Below, in pieces: positions 53,268 through 62,977 of a DNA stretch of 64,000 bases. The notes below the pieces were generated by a model that was given only the letters and a program-made list of their open reading frames with translations, did not search any database and was not told the DNA's origin. The DNA comes from CAYMSF01 sp964392985 (GTDB lineage Bacteria; Verrucomicrobiota; Lentisphaeria; Victivallales; Victivallaceae): contig CAYMSF010000010.1 of NCBI GenBank assembly GCA_964392985.1, positions 1 through 64,000 on the forward strand. The letters are read 5' to 3'. A program made the position numbers and the translations under genes. Every line of letters begins with the position of its first letter. The first letter of the stretch is position 1.

Positions 53268-54263
53268 CTATTTCACTTTATGCCAACAGCGGAAAAAATG
53301 ATTTTCGCTGATTTTTTCCCATTCCGGCACTTTTTCCGCACATAAACGCTGTTCCGGTTCGCTCAAACCGTTGCAATGCATACAACGCCCGTAAAACCGG
53401 CAGCCGGCAGGATAATTCGCCGGCGACGGCACCGTTCCGGGAATAGTATTAAGCGTTTTTTCCTGATGATGCAATCTGGGAACGGCATTCAAGAGGGCGC
53501 GGGTGTAGTGGTGGACAGGATTATTCAACAGCTCTGCCGTTGGCGCTGATTCCACCATGTGACCTGCATACATTACGGCGACCCGGTGCGCCACTTCTGC
53601 AACGATTCCCAGGTTATGGGTAACCAAAATAATAGCCATATTCCGTTGCGTTCTAATTTCATTCAACAATTCAAGGATTTGTGCTTGAATAGTTACATCA
53701 AGTGCAGTAGTAGGCTCGTCAGCAACCAGTAATTCCGGATTTCCAGCCAAAGCCATGGCAATCATCACCCGTTGCTGCATTCCGCCGCTCATTTCATGCG
53801 GATAACATTTCAGGCGCTGTTCCGGCGCCGGAATACCAACCCGGCGCAACAACTCGATAATATGTTCCTTGAGATTTTCCGGCGGTTTCTGGTGCAGGCA
53901 GACGGCTTCGGCAATCTGATCTCCAACCCGGAATACCGGATTCAAAGAAACTGAAGGTTCCTGAAAAATATAGCCGATACCGCCGCCGCGAATTTCGCGT
54001 AACTGTCTGGGCGAGGAATGTAATGGCTCATAAACTTTGCCGCGATGATTAAAGGTAATCTTTCCGGAGGGAAATCTAGTCTGATGCGCTGGAAGTAATC
54101 TGGCCAAAGACATACAAGTTACGCTTTTGCCGCAACCGCTCTCCCCGACCAGAACCAAAACTTCACCCGGTTCAACACTGAATGATACATTACTGACCAC
54201 AGGAAGCCAGTTGTCGCCGTTACGGAATTCAACCGTTAGATTATCAACTTCCAGCAATGCCAT
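53268..54263 (-). CDS. Oligopeptide/dipeptide ABC transporter ATPase (OppD/DppD type)
   Basis: A 331-aa ABC ATPase: Walker A GESGCGKS (40-47), signature MSGGMQQR, Walker B LLVADEPTTALD, and the C-terminal oligopeptide-type Cys region (CRFYGRCMHC) seen in OppD/DppD. Would energise peptide or nickel uptake with OppF, permeases and a binding protein, none of which are adjacent, so it is an orphan here. The substrate is unknown. Confidence 0.85.
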   Translation of the reverse strand: MALLEVDNLTVEFRNGDNWLPVVSNVSFSVEPGEVLVLVGESGCGKSVTCMSLARLLPAHQTRFPSGKITFNHRGKVYEPLHSSPRQLREIRGGGIGYIFQEPSVSLNPVFRVGDQIAEAVCLHQKPPENLKEHIIELLRRVGIPAPEQRLKCYPHEMSGGMQQRVMIAMALAGNPELLVADEPTTALDVTIQAQILELLNEIRTQRNMAIILVTHNLGIVAEVAHRVAVMYAGHMVESAPTAELLNNPVHHYTRALLNAVPRLHHQEKTLNTIPGTVPSPANYPAGCRFYGRCMHCNGLSEPEQRLCAEKVPEWEKISENHFFRCWHKVK

Positions 54264-54387
54264 TTGTTACAACTCCGTCATCGACTGTTACATTGAAACC
54301 ACGTTTTCATTTCTGAAATTGGCGAAATTCTCTGAAACAAGAAGTAATAACCGCTCCGCCGTAACCGGCGGAGCGGAATAAATACCA

Positions 54388-55149
54388 TTATTTGCCGGCG
54401 TTGAAAATTAATTCAGCGAAACTGTCAGCCTTAAGGCTGGCTCCGCCAATCAATCCGCCATCAATATTCGGCTTGGCAACCAAGTCTGTCGCATTATCCG
54501 CTTTCATGCTGCCGCCGTACTGGATTCTCACCTTTTCCGCAGTTTCTTTGCCGAACATATCGACAAGCTGCTCTCTGATGTAGGCATGGGTTAATTCTGC
54601 CATTTCGGGAGTGGCGGTTTTTCCTGTACCAATAGCCCAAACCGGTTCATAGGCAATAACGATGCCAGCCATCTGCTCCGGAGTAATGCCGCTAAGTCCG
54701 CCTTCAAGCTGAGTAAAAAGAACTTTCTCAGTCTTGCCGGTTTCACGTTCTTCAAGCAGTTCGCCGATACAGACAATCGGCTTCAAGCCTGCCGCTAAGG
54801 CTGCCTTGAGACGCTTATTAACGGTTTCGTCGGTTTCACCGAAATACTGCCGTCTTTCACTGTGACCGATAATGACGTATTCAACGCCTAGTTCCTTTAA
54901 CATTCCTCCGGAAATTTCGCCGGTGAAAGCGCCATTTTCCGCCCAGTGAATATTTTGTGCGCCAACTTTCACGTTTGAACCGGCAGCCGCTTTTACTGCT
55001 GCACAAATTGAGGTGAATGGCGGGCAAACGACAATTTCTACCGCGGTGACATTACTGACCTTCGCTTTGAGCTCTTCTACCAGGCTCTTTGCTTCGACAG
55101 CAGTTTTGTTCATTTTCCAATTTCCGGCGATAATAACTTTCCTTGACAT
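54388..55149 (-). CDS. tpiA: Triosephosphate isomerase
   Basis: Interconverts dihydroxyacetone phosphate and glyceraldehyde-3-phosphate. GNWKMN at residues 9-14, catalytic His in IGHSERR, and catalytic Glu in AYEPVWAIGTG. I use ATG 55149 (nine bases after GGAG) rather than the one two codons earlier; 253 aa. It is 33 bases after pgk and completes a gap-pgk-tpiA glycolytic set. Confidence 0.96.
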   Translation of the reverse strand: MSRKVIIAGNWKMNKTAVEAKSLVEELKAKVSNVTAVEIVVCPPFTSICAAVKAAAGSNVKVGAQNIHWAENGAFTGEISGGMLKELGVEYVIIGHSERRQYFGETDETVNKRLKAALAAGLKPIVCIGELLEERETGKTEKVLFTQLEGGLSGITPEQMAGIVIAYEPVWAIGTGKTATPEMAELTHAYIREQLVDMFGKETAEKVRIQYGGSMKADNATDLVAKPNIDGGLIGGASLKADSFAELIFNAGK

Positions 55150-55182
55150 AATCATGTACTCCGTAATATTTTTATTGTTGAA

Positions 55183-56406
55183 TTAATTAGCGTCTGCGAG
55201 GACAGCAACTCCGGGAAGGGTTTTACCTTCCAGGAATTCGAGAGAAGCGCCACCGCCGGTGGAGATATGCGACATCTTGCCAGCCAATCCGGATTGATTG
55301 ACAGCAGAAACCGAATCTCCCCCGCCGATAATACTTACACTGTTGCTGTCAGCCACGGCCTTACAAACCGACATAGTGCCAACGGCAAAAGCCGGCATTT
55401 CAAAACATCCCATCGGTCCATTCCATATCACCGTTTTGGCGCCGGCAATTTCCTTGTTATACAAAGCAACTGTCTGCGGTCCGATATCAAGCGCCATCCA
55501 GCCGTTTTCAATGTCGTTGCCAACGATTTTGGTATTGGCAGAATTGTCAAATTTATCCGCAATAATATTATCCACCGGAAGGAGAAATTTAACTTTCTTT
55601 TCTTCGGCTTTTTTCATCGTTGCTTTTGCGGTTTCAAGCAGTTCTTCTTCGCAGAGGGAATTACCGATATTGTGTCCGAGGGATTTTAAGAAGGTGTAAG
55701 CCATGCCGCCGCCAATCAGAATGGTGTCAACTTTTTCCATCAGCGATGAAAGTACTTCCAGTTTGCCTGAAACCTTGGCGCCGCCGATAATTGCGACAAA
55801 AGGACGTTCCGGATGGGCAACAGCCTTGCCGAGATACTGTAATTCTTTATCCATCAGAAAACCGGCAACGCAATTTTGTTTGTCCATGAACTCAGAAATG
55901 ACTGCCGTGGAAGCGTGCGCACGGTGCGCGGTACCGAATGCGTCATTAACGTAAACATTGCCCAGCTTTGCCAGTTCTTTGGCAAATCCGCGCATTTTCT
56001 GTTTGTCTTCATCGGTTTTGGTCTTCATATCCTCTTCTTTATGGAAGCGGGTATTTTCACAAACCATAACTTCACCCGGTTTCAACGCCGCGGCCTGCGC
56101 GACAACGGCATCGCCAATACAATCAGAGGCAAATTTAACATCAGTTCCGAGCAATTTGCCAAGGTGTACTGCGGTTGGTTTCAGTGAAAATTCCAACGCC
56201 GGCTGACCATCCGGACGACCGAGATGAGAAAGCAGTACGAGCGATGCGCCTTGTGCCAGAATATATTTAATTGACGGCAGCGCCGCGGTGATTCTGGTAT
56301 CGTCTCCGACAACGCCATTTTTTACAGGAACGTTAAAATCTACGCGCATTACCACGCGTTTACCCTTGAGGTCAATGTCCTTGATGGTCTTTTTGTTGAT
56401 ATTCAT
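55183..56406 (-). CDS. pgk: Phosphoglycerate kinase
   Basis: Makes ATP from 1,3-bisphosphoglycerate. N-terminal VDFNVPVKNG and SHLGRPDG, the nucleotide-binding GGAKVSGKLEVL, and GGGDSVSAV near residue 365 are all canonical; 407 aa. Between gap and tpiA on the minus strand; a terminator-like hairpin lies between gap and pgk. Confidence 0.97.
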   Translation of the reverse strand: MNINKKTIKDIDLKGKRVVMRVDFNVPVKNGVVGDDTRITAALPSIKYILAQGASLVLLSHLGRPDGQPALEFSLKPTAVHLGKLLGTDVKFASDCIGDAVVAQAAALKPGEVMVCENTRFHKEEDMKTKTDEDKQKMRGFAKELAKLGNVYVNDAFGTAHRAHASTAVISEFMDKQNCVAGFLMDKELQYLGKAVAHPERPFVAIIGGAKVSGKLEVLSSLMEKVDTILIGGGMAYTFLKSLGHNIGNSLCEEELLETAKATMKKAEEKKVKFLLPVDNIIADKFDNSANTKIVGNDIENGWMALDIGPQTVALYNKEIAGAKTVIWNGPMGCFEMPAFAVGTMSVCKAVADSNSVSIIGGGDSVSAVNQSGLAGKMSHISTGGGASLEFLEGKTLPGVAVLADAN

Positions 56407-56430
56407 TGCAATATACTCCGGTTGATTTTG

Positions 56431-56469
56431 TTAAAAAACCCGAAGCGGCTTCAAAAGCAACTTCGGGTT
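56431..56469 (-). terminator. Terminator between gap and pgk
   Basis: On the minus strand AACCCGAAG (56469-56461) pairs with CTTCGGGTT (56445-56437) and is followed by T-rich sequence ending at 56431. Lying between gap and pgk, it would reduce transcription into pgk-tpiA, consistent with high gap expression; pgk may have its own promoter. Confidence 0.75.
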
Positions 56470-56530
56470 ATCATTAAAGGTCATAGCTGTCCGCAACCGG
56501 AGAATAAAATCCGGGCGCGGACTGGAAGTC

Positions 56531-57532
56531 TTACAGTGTTGCCATATAGCAAATCAGGTCAACAACCTTGTTGGAATAACCCCATTCATTGTCATACCAG
56601 GAAACAACTTTAACAAAGTTATCATTCAATGAAATACCAGCCTTGGCATCAAAAATAGATGTTCTGGCATCATGAACGAAATCTTGAGAAACAACTTCCT
56701 CTTCGGTGTAACCGAGAACGCCCTTGAGTTCGCCTTCGGAAGCCGCTTTCATCGCTTCGCAAATCGCCTTGTAGCTGGCGCCTTTTTCGATACGGCAGGT
56801 CAGGTCAACCGCGGAAACGTCAGCGGTCGGAACGCGGAACGCCATACCGGTAAGTTTGCCTTTCAGTGCCGGAATAACGACACCGACAGCTTTCGCTGCG
56901 CCGGTTGATGACGGTATAATATTGCAGAGCGCTGCACGGCCGCCGCGCCAGTCCTTGTTGGACGGACCGTCAACAGTCTTCTGGGTGGCAGTGGTAGCAT
57001 GAACGGTAGTCATCAAACCTTCAATAATACCAAATTTATCATTCAACACCTTGGCAATCGGAGCCAGGCAGTTGGTAGTACAGGATGCGTTGGAAACAAT
57101 ATGCATATCTTTGGTCAATGACTTATGATTGACGCCCATTACGAACATCGGAGTGTCATCTTTGGACGGCGCAGACATGATAACTTTCTTCGCACCAGCC
57201 TTCAAATGCATTTCGGCTTTATCCTTGGAGAGGAACAAACCGGTAGATTCAACCACATAATCAGCGCCAACTTCGCCCCATTTCAACTGGGTCGGATCTT
57301 TTTCAGCGGTAACACGGATTTTCTTGCCGTTAACGACAAGCTGTCCGTCTTCCACTGCAATTTGACCTTCAAATTTGCCGTGTACTGAATCGTAGCGCAG
57401 TTGATACGCGATATAATCAACTTCCATCAAGTCGTTGATTGCGACAACTTCGACATCTTTCCGTTCGACCGCCGCGCGGAAGACCAGACGGCCGATACGA
57501 CCAAATCCGTTAATACCAATCTTTACTGCCAT
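56531..57532 (-). CDS. gap: Glyceraldehyde-3-phosphate dehydrogenase
   Basis: Phosphorylating NAD-dependent enzyme of glycolysis. Rossmann start MAVKIGINGFGRIGR, Asp34 favouring NAD, catalytic Cys151 in SCTTNC, and WYDNEWGYS near the C-terminus; 333 aa. Expressed from a minus-strand promoter predicted at 57644-57673. Confidence 0.97.
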   Translation of the reverse strand: MAVKIGINGFGRIGRLVFRAAVERKDVEVVAINDLMEVDYIAYQLRYDSVHGKFEGQIAVEDGQLVVNGKKIRVTAEKDPTQLKWGEVGADYVVESTGLFLSKDKAEMHLKAGAKKVIMSAPSKDDTPMFVMGVNHKSLTKDMHIVSNASCTTNCLAPIAKVLNDKFGIIEGLMTTVHATTATQKTVDGPSNKDWRGGRAALCNIIPSSTGAAKAVGVVIPALKGKLTGMAFRVPTADVSAVDLTCRIEKGASYKAICEAMKAASEGELKGVLGYTEEEVVSQDFVHDARTSIFDAKAGISLNDNFVKVVSWYDNEWGYSNKVVDLICYMATL

Positions 57533-57910
57533 TTTTCTTTCCTTTTTTTGGTTTTCTTAAGTTTAGAATTTAAGGTAGAACATTTTATCTCCGGACAAAC
57601 CGGATTCTGCCGCCATTATGTTTTATGTTTAAGGACGGAAACAATAATATACCTTTAAAAGTTATAAAGTCAATAATCCGATTTCTAAAATTTTCAAAAC
57701 ATATTATGACCGCTTTTTTCCAAAAAAATATAAAAAAAGAGTCAATTACCATTTGCAAAAATATGATAAGCGGTTTAACTTATCCGTCCTCTTTGGCTTC
57801 CTAAACCCGATCGGGGCGTCAATGAGGGTGATGCATTGTTGGCTTATTTCGGTGTTTGAAATAAAGAAATGCGGGTAGAGGTATCCGCGACAGAGAAACT
57901 GAGAGAAAAA
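57533..57910. other. Divergent regulatory region between gap and rplM
   Basis: 378 bases. It contains the candidate gap promoter (57644-57673) and, just upstream of rplM, possible stems (CCCGATCGGG at 57808-57817; GCGGG/TCCGC at 57871-57888) that could be part of an L13 leader RNA. An in-frame ATG at 57869 would lengthen L13 by 14 residues but lacks a family match. Confidence 0.4.
57644..57673 (-). promoter_or_regulatory. Candidate sigma70 promoter of gap
   Basis: On the minus strand TTGACT (57673-57668) and TATTAT (57649-57644) are separated by 18 bases. It lies 112 bases upstream of the gap ATG. Consensus-based prediction. Confidence 0.5.
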
Positions 57911-58345
57911 ATGAAAACTTATCTTGCAAAAACTGGTGAAATCGAACGTGAATACATTCTGTTCGACGCATCAGAAGCGCCGCTGGGCAGAATGGCGGTA
58001 AAAATTGTCAATGCACTTAGAGGCAAAGACAAACCAACTTTCACTCCACATATTGATACAGGTAATTTTGTTATTGTAATTAACGCGTCAAAAACGGTTC
58101 TTACCGGCAACAAAGATACCCGGAAGACATATCAAGACTTCAGCGGTTATCCCGGTGGTCAAAAAGATTATACCGCAGATGTCATCCGCGAAAAACATCC
58201 GGAACGTTTAGTGAAAGATGCCGTTTGGGGTATGATGCCGAAGGGCAGGCTTGGACGTGCTCTTTTCCGTAAACTTCGGGTATATGCCGGTAGCGACTAC
58301 GATGAAAAAGCTCAGAAACCAACCAAAGTATCACTTCAGGAGTAA
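57911..58345 (+). CDS. rplM: 50S ribosomal protein L13
   Basis: A 144-aa large-subunit protein. MKTYLAKTGEIEREYILFDA, LGRMAVKIVNAL, KPTFTPHIDTGNFVIVINA and GMMPKGRLGRALFRKLRVY match L13 throughout. I start at 57911, preceded by GAGAG; the longer ATG at 57869 adds residues without homologous match. Nine bases before rpsI, the usual partner. Confidence 0.95.
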   Translation: MKTYLAKTGEIEREYILFDASEAPLGRMAVKIVNALRGKDKPTFTPHIDTGNFVIVINASKTVLTGNKDTRKTYQDFSGYPGGQKDYTADVIREKHPERLVKDAVWGMMPKGRLGRALFRKLRVYAGSDYDEKAQKPTKVSLQE

Positions 58346-58354
58346 TGGAATAAA

Positions 58355-58759
58355 ATGGTTACTAATAGAAAAGTTGAAGAAATTTGGGCAACCGGACGCA
58401 GAAAATGTGCAATCGCCAGAGTTCGTATTAAACCCGGCACTGGCAAAATAGTCGTCAACGGCAAGCCCTTTAATACATATTTTCCTCAAGAAGCTATCAG
58501 CGGTTTTATTTTTCAGCCGTTGACAGTGACTGACAATCAGGGCAAATTTGACATCAATGCCAACATTGACGGCGGTGGCACAGCCGGACAGGCCGGAGCG
58601 TTCCGTCACGGTGTTGCGCGCGCTTTAATTAAATATGACGAAACCCTGCGCCCGGTTTTGAAAAACTGCGGAATGCTGACACGCGATGCCAGAGTGAAAG
58701 AGCGGAAAAAATCCGGTCAGCCTGGCGCACGCAAACGCTTCCAGTTCTCAAAACGCTGA
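58355..58759 (+). CDS. rpsI: 30S ribosomal protein S9
   Basis: A 134-aa small-subunit protein. The TGRRKCAIARVRIKPGTGKI start, and the C-terminal KKSGQPGARKRFQFSKR that reaches the P site, are typical. Operon with rplM. Confidence 0.97.
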   Translation: MVTNRKVEEIWATGRRKCAIARVRIKPGTGKIVVNGKPFNTYFPQEAISGFIFQPLTVTDNQGKFDINANIDGGGTAGQAGAFRHGVARALIKYDETLRPVLKNCGMLTRDARVKERKKSGQPGARKRFQFSKR

Positions 58760-58783
58760 TCTGTTACAGAACGGAGGCTTTTC

Positions 58784-59812
58784 ATGGCTGAAATTCGTGC
58801 TGCAGTGGTTGGAGCATCCGGTTATTCCGGCGAAGAGCTGGTACGGTTGCTCTGCCGCCACCCGCATTGCAAATTGTCTGTCATTACCTCACGGCAATAC
58901 GCCGGCAAATCTGTCGGCGAAATTTTTCCCCGCTTTGCAGAAAACAAACTGAATTTTACCGTTCCTGATGTCAAAGCGATCGCCAGTGAGTGTGATGTCG
59001 CTTTTCTCGCTCTGCCGCATGGTCTGGCGACAGAGTTTGCGATTCCATTATTGGAATCCGGAGTTAAGGTTATTGACATCAGCGCTGATTTCAGATTGAG
59101 AAGCACCGCCAAATATAAAGAATACTATAAGGAAGATCACCCATCCCCGGAATTGTTAAAACAAGCCGTGTATGGTCTTCCCGAACGTTACCGCGCTCAA
59201 CTCAAAACTGCAGATTTGATTGCTTGTGCGGGATGTTATCCGACCAGTTCCATTCTGCCGGCAGCGCCGATGCTCTCCTCCGGACTGGCATTAACTACCG
59301 GAATTGTGATTTCCAGCATGAGTGGCGTTTCCGGCGCCGGACGCAAAGTTGATTTGCCATACATTTTTCCGGAATGCAATGAAAGTTTGCGGGCATATTC
59401 CGCAGTAGGACACCGGCATCTGCCGGAGATTGAACAGGAATTAGCCGCCGCTGCAGGATGTCCGGACATCGCCATTAATTTTGTTCCGCATCTGGTTCCA
59501 GTCAACCGGGGCATCAATTCAACGATTCTGCTTTACGCCGCTCCAGGTTGCTCCCTGGAAAAAATAGAAAGTGTTTTCCAGGAAACATATTCTGCCGAGC
59601 CTTTCGTCAGAGTGTTGCCCAAAGGGAAATTTTCCGACACCAAATATGTCACCATGACAAATGTTTGTGAAATCGGCTTTGTGTTCGATCAGCATACCGG
59701 TAAAATTATTCTGACTGGTGCAGAGGATAATTTGACCAAAGGCGCTTCCGGTCAGGCTATACAGTGTATGAATATACGGTTCGGCTTCGACGAAACCGAC
59801 GGATTACTGTAA
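58784..59812 (+). CDS. argC: N-acetyl-gamma-glutamyl-phosphate reductase
   Basis: Third step of arginine synthesis. Rossmann motif VVGASGYSGEELVRLL, catalytic Cys151 in ACAGCYPTSS, and GHRHLPEIEQEL containing the catalytic His. 342 aa. It follows rpsI by 24 bases with a GGAGG site, so it is co-transcribed with the ribosomal genes. No other arg gene is nearby. Confidence 0.95.
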   Translation: MAEIRAAVVGASGYSGEELVRLLCRHPHCKLSVITSRQYAGKSVGEIFPRFAENKLNFTVPDVKAIASECDVAFLALPHGLATEFAIPLLESGVKVIDISADFRLRSTAKYKEYYKEDHPSPELLKQAVYGLPERYRAQLKTADLIACAGCYPTSSILPAAPMLSSGLALTTGIVISSMSGVSGAGRKVDLPYIFPECNESLRAYSAVGHRHLPEIEQELAAAAGCPDIAINFVPHLVPVNRGINSTILLYAAPGCSLEKIESVFQETYSAEPFVRVLPKGKFSDTKYVTMTNVCEIGFVFDQHTGKIILTGAEDNLTKGASGQAIQCMNIRFGFDETDGLL

Positions 59813-60016
59813 TTTTTCTCTTAATTGAGGAACTTTCAGCTGTTTCTGTTGTCAGTTAGTGGTAAGGATATTTATTGCTTCACGAGAGATGAAGCCGGAA
59901 AACAGTATTGTTTTTAATTTCTCTCTTGATTTTTCAGCGTTTTCACGCTAAAGTAATTTGTATGTTGATACGGCTAATCATAATGATTCGATGAATATAA
60001 TCTGGCTGAGGTTTCA

Positions 60017-61939
60017 ATGGAAAAAGAAAGAGTTATGCAAGAAAATCTGGACAATTCGAAATTACTGGTAAAACTGGCAATTATTTCCGGCTCTGGCTGT
60101 TTGATACTGGCGACACTGTCAGGTGTTCTTTCCAGTTGGTCAGGCTCTGACGTTTTTGCCTTGTTGCTGCTTCCTTATGTAATTGCAATCCTGTTTGCTA
60201 TCGGCGCCATGGCGTATGGCATACTGGGTGCTTCTGCAGCGCAGGAGGATGAAGATAAAAGACTCCTGGAAAAACGGAAAGAATCTGTCGCCGTGCTCAA
60301 TGTTGAAGAAGATGTCAGATTTACTTCAGGAAGATCCTTCGAAAATTATAAGAAAGTCACACCTTATTTCCTGACCGCTATTGGTGCGATAATTATTTTC
60401 GGCACCTTGTTTCTATATTGGCATGAATGGGTTGTCCGTGCGGCTAGACCGGTAGCATCAAACGCCCTGCATGGCGCATTTGTAGCAGTTATTTTTATGA
60501 CGCTGTCTGTTTTCTCCGGCGCCTTTCTCGTCGGACAGTCCCGTGATAAAAACTTCCGCTGGCTGCGTCCGGTAGGGGCATGGATGATTTTAAGTTTTGT
60601 CGTTGGCGTTTTAGCCATGATCTCGATATTGGCATTCCGTTTTGGCTACGGCGCGCTTGACTTTTACCTCTCCCGCGTAGTTTTTGTAATCTACCTTCTG
60701 CTTGGCACGGAACAAGTGGTTAATTTTATTACAGAATTTTACCGTCCGCGGACAATTGAAGAACCGCGTCCGGTTTTTGAAAGTCGTCTGTTGAGTTTAT
60801 TTACTGAACCGGGTGGAGTAGTTAGAAATATCGCCGACACTCTTGATTATCAGTTTGGTTTTAAAGTTTCCAAAACCTGGATTTACGGGTTTATGGAAAA
60901 ATCACTATTCCCTCTGCTCATTATCTGGTTTGTAGTTCTATGGTTGTTTACCTGTATTGCAGAAGTTGGTCCGACTCAGGTTGGCGTCAGGGAGCAATTC
61001 GGCAAAGTAGTCACAGAAAAATTACTGAAACCCGGCATATATCTCACACTTCCCTATCCTTTCGGCAAGATTGCCCGCTATTCCTGTTCTGAAATCCATC
61101 AGGTGCTGGTCGGTCCTAAAATGGAGGACAGTTCAGGAAAAAAATCAACGCCTGAAGTTGTTACCTGGACAGAAGAACACTATGCATCAGAAACCTATTA
61201 TCTGGTGGCGTCAGAAAAAGTTGACAACAGCAAAACCCCGGCAACCGCCGTATCATTTCTCGGTATCAGCGTTCCGGTGCAATATCATATTACCCAGGAC
61301 GGATTATTTGATTATGCCTATCGCAATAAAGATGCACCGAAAATGCTGCAAAGTATTGGCGAAATGGTTGCATCAAAGTATTTTGCCAGCGTCTCCATAA
61401 TGGACGTGATGTCTTTCGGACGCCATAAAGCGGCGGTTGATTTAAAAGAGTTAATGCAGAAAGCAGTTGACAAACAGAAACTGGGCATACAAATTGTCAG
61501 CGTTAATTTGCACGATGTCCATCCTCCAACCAAAGAAGTGGCGCCGGCATTTCAAGATGTTATCGGCTCAATGGAGGAACGCGAATCTGAAATTCTCAGA
61601 GCTAAAGTGTATCGTGAAAAAGTCGTCCCGGAAACTGAGGTCGAGGCGTTGCGTTTAAAACAGCAGGCGATTGGTTACCGCGAACAGATAACCATGGTTG
61701 CCAAAGCTGAAGGCGAACGCTTCAACAAACAACTACAGGCATATCAGATTATGCCGTCACTGTACCGGTTGCGCACCTATCTGGATATGCTTGAAAAAGA
61801 TTGCAAAAATACCAGAAAGTATATCATCAGTTCTTCCATTCCCAATGAAGTATATGAGTTGAATTTTGAGAAAAAAGCCAGCATGGACTTGATTGATGCC
61901 GATTTAAACGCAATCAATCCCAATGCTCCCCAAAAATAA
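60017..61939 (+). CDS. HflK-like SPFH-domain membrane protein (first of three)
   Basis: A 640-aa protein: several N-terminal membrane helices (about 18-75, 110-135, 140-170, 190-240 and 295-325), far more than E. coli HflK, then an SPFH domain starting with VGPTQVGVREQFGKV near residue 320 and running through a coiled-coil C-terminus. SPFH proteins form ring-shaped membrane microdomains; HflK/HflC surround the FtsH protease. GAGG six bases before ATG 60017 supports the start. Followed by an hflC-like gene and another HflK-like gene. Confidence 0.82.
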   Translation: MEKERVMQENLDNSKLLVKLAIISGSGCLILATLSGVLSSWSGSDVFALLLLPYVIAILFAIGAMAYGILGASAAQEDEDKRLLEKRKESVAVLNVEEDVRFTSGRSFENYKKVTPYFLTAIGAIIIFGTLFLYWHEWVVRAARPVASNALHGAFVAVIFMTLSVFSGAFLVGQSRDKNFRWLRPVGAWMILSFVVGVLAMISILAFRFGYGALDFYLSRVVFVIYLLLGTEQVVNFITEFYRPRTIEEPRPVFESRLLSLFTEPGGVVRNIADTLDYQFGFKVSKTWIYGFMEKSLFPLLIIWFVVLWLFTCIAEVGPTQVGVREQFGKVVTEKLLKPGIYLTLPYPFGKIARYSCSEIHQVLVGPKMEDSSGKKSTPEVVTWTEEHYASETYYLVASEKVDNSKTPATAVSFLGISVPVQYHITQDGLFDYAYRNKDAPKMLQSIGEMVASKYFASVSIMDVMSFGRHKAAVDLKELMQKAVDKQKLGIQIVSVNLHDVHPPTKEVAPAFQDVIGSMEERESEILRAKVYREKVVPETEVEALRLKQQAIGYREQITMVAKAEGERFNKQLQAYQIMPSLYRLRTYLDMLEKDCKNTRKYIISSSIPNEVYELNFEKKASMDLIDADLNAINPNAPQK

Positions 61940-61987
61940 ATTTTAAACAAACTGCGAAATACGCATCAAAACGGAGGCAACTTGAAT

Positions 61988-62950
61988 ATGACAGCAGAAA
62001 ACAACGAAGTAGCAGCACCAGTACACTGGCCGACAATGTTGTTGGGATTAATCGTTGCGGCAATTTTCCTGGTAGCAGTGTTCTCCTTCCGGGTACACAG
62101 CACTGAAACTGCGGTAGTAACAACTTTTGGAAAAATCAATGAGCAGACCGTTGGCGCAGGATTGCATTTCCGCTGGCCCTATCCGTTTCAGGAAATCCAC
62201 CAGTTTGACAATCGTTATAACTGCTTCACCGGCAATGTCGGCAAACTTGAAGAAACCTTAACCCGCGATGGTCAAAATATCATTGCCGGAATTTATATCA
62301 TTTATAAAATCAGCGACGCCAAGAATTTTTTCCTCCGGATGGTAACCGTTGTTAATGCAGAAGAACAACTGAACAGCTGGATGCGCAGTATTAAAGATGA
62401 AACATTCGGCAAGTACAAATTCAATCAGTTGATTAATACCAATCCGCAAGAGATGTGTCTGGATAAGATTGAAGCAGAAATGTGTCAAAAATTGGACAGA
62501 AAAGCCAGCGAATACGGTTTAACCGTCAAAGCTGTCGGCATCAACACCATTAATATTCCTAAATCAATCAGTGAAAAAGTATTTGAACGCATGGTGCAGG
62601 AACGTAAAGTTGTTGCAGAACGTTATCGCGCCGAGGGCAAAAAAGAGGCGGAAACTATTAAAATTGATTCTGACCGGAAAAAACAGATAAGCCTGGCAGA
62701 AGCAGAAGCGGAAGCAAAAGAAATTCGTGCCCAGGGCGATGCCGATGCCGCAAAATATTATGTCGCCTTTAAACAGGCGCCGGAACTGGCGGCGTTCCTG
62801 CGTAAGCTTGACTCTTTACGCAAAGTCATGAGATCCAAGACCACCCTGATTCTTGACACCGATTCCGCGCCTTTCGATTTATTGAAAATGAATGCGGATA
62901 AGCTTAAACAGGATGTTCCATCCGGCGTGACTGCTGCCGGCAAACAATAA
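61988..62950 (+). CDS. hflC: HflC-like SPFH-domain membrane protein (second of three)
   Basis: A 320-aa protein with one N-terminal helix (about 14-33) and an SPFH domain (STETAVVTTFGKINEQTVGA... RWPYPFQEIHQFDN), then a long coiled coil of the HflC type (AERYRAEGKKEAETIKIDSD). It would pair with an HflK-like partner to modulate FtsH. I use ATG 61988 (GGAGG ten bases upstream); a TTG six bases earlier is possible. Confidence 0.85.
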   Translation: MTAENNEVAAPVHWPTMLLGLIVAAIFLVAVFSFRVHSTETAVVTTFGKINEQTVGAGLHFRWPYPFQEIHQFDNRYNCFTGNVGKLEETLTRDGQNIIAGIYIIYKISDAKNFFLRMVTVVNAEEQLNSWMRSIKDETFGKYKFNQLINTNPQEMCLDKIEAEMCQKLDRKASEYGLTVKAVGINTINIPKSISEKVFERMVQERKVVAERYRAEGKKEAETIKIDSDRKKQISLAEAEAEAKEIRAQGDADAAKYYVAFKQAPELAAFLRKLDSLRKVMRSKTTLILDTDSAPFDLLKMNADKLKQDVPSGVTAAGKQ

Positions 62951-62977
62951 CTTTATTACAGAAAGACTCGGACTGCT

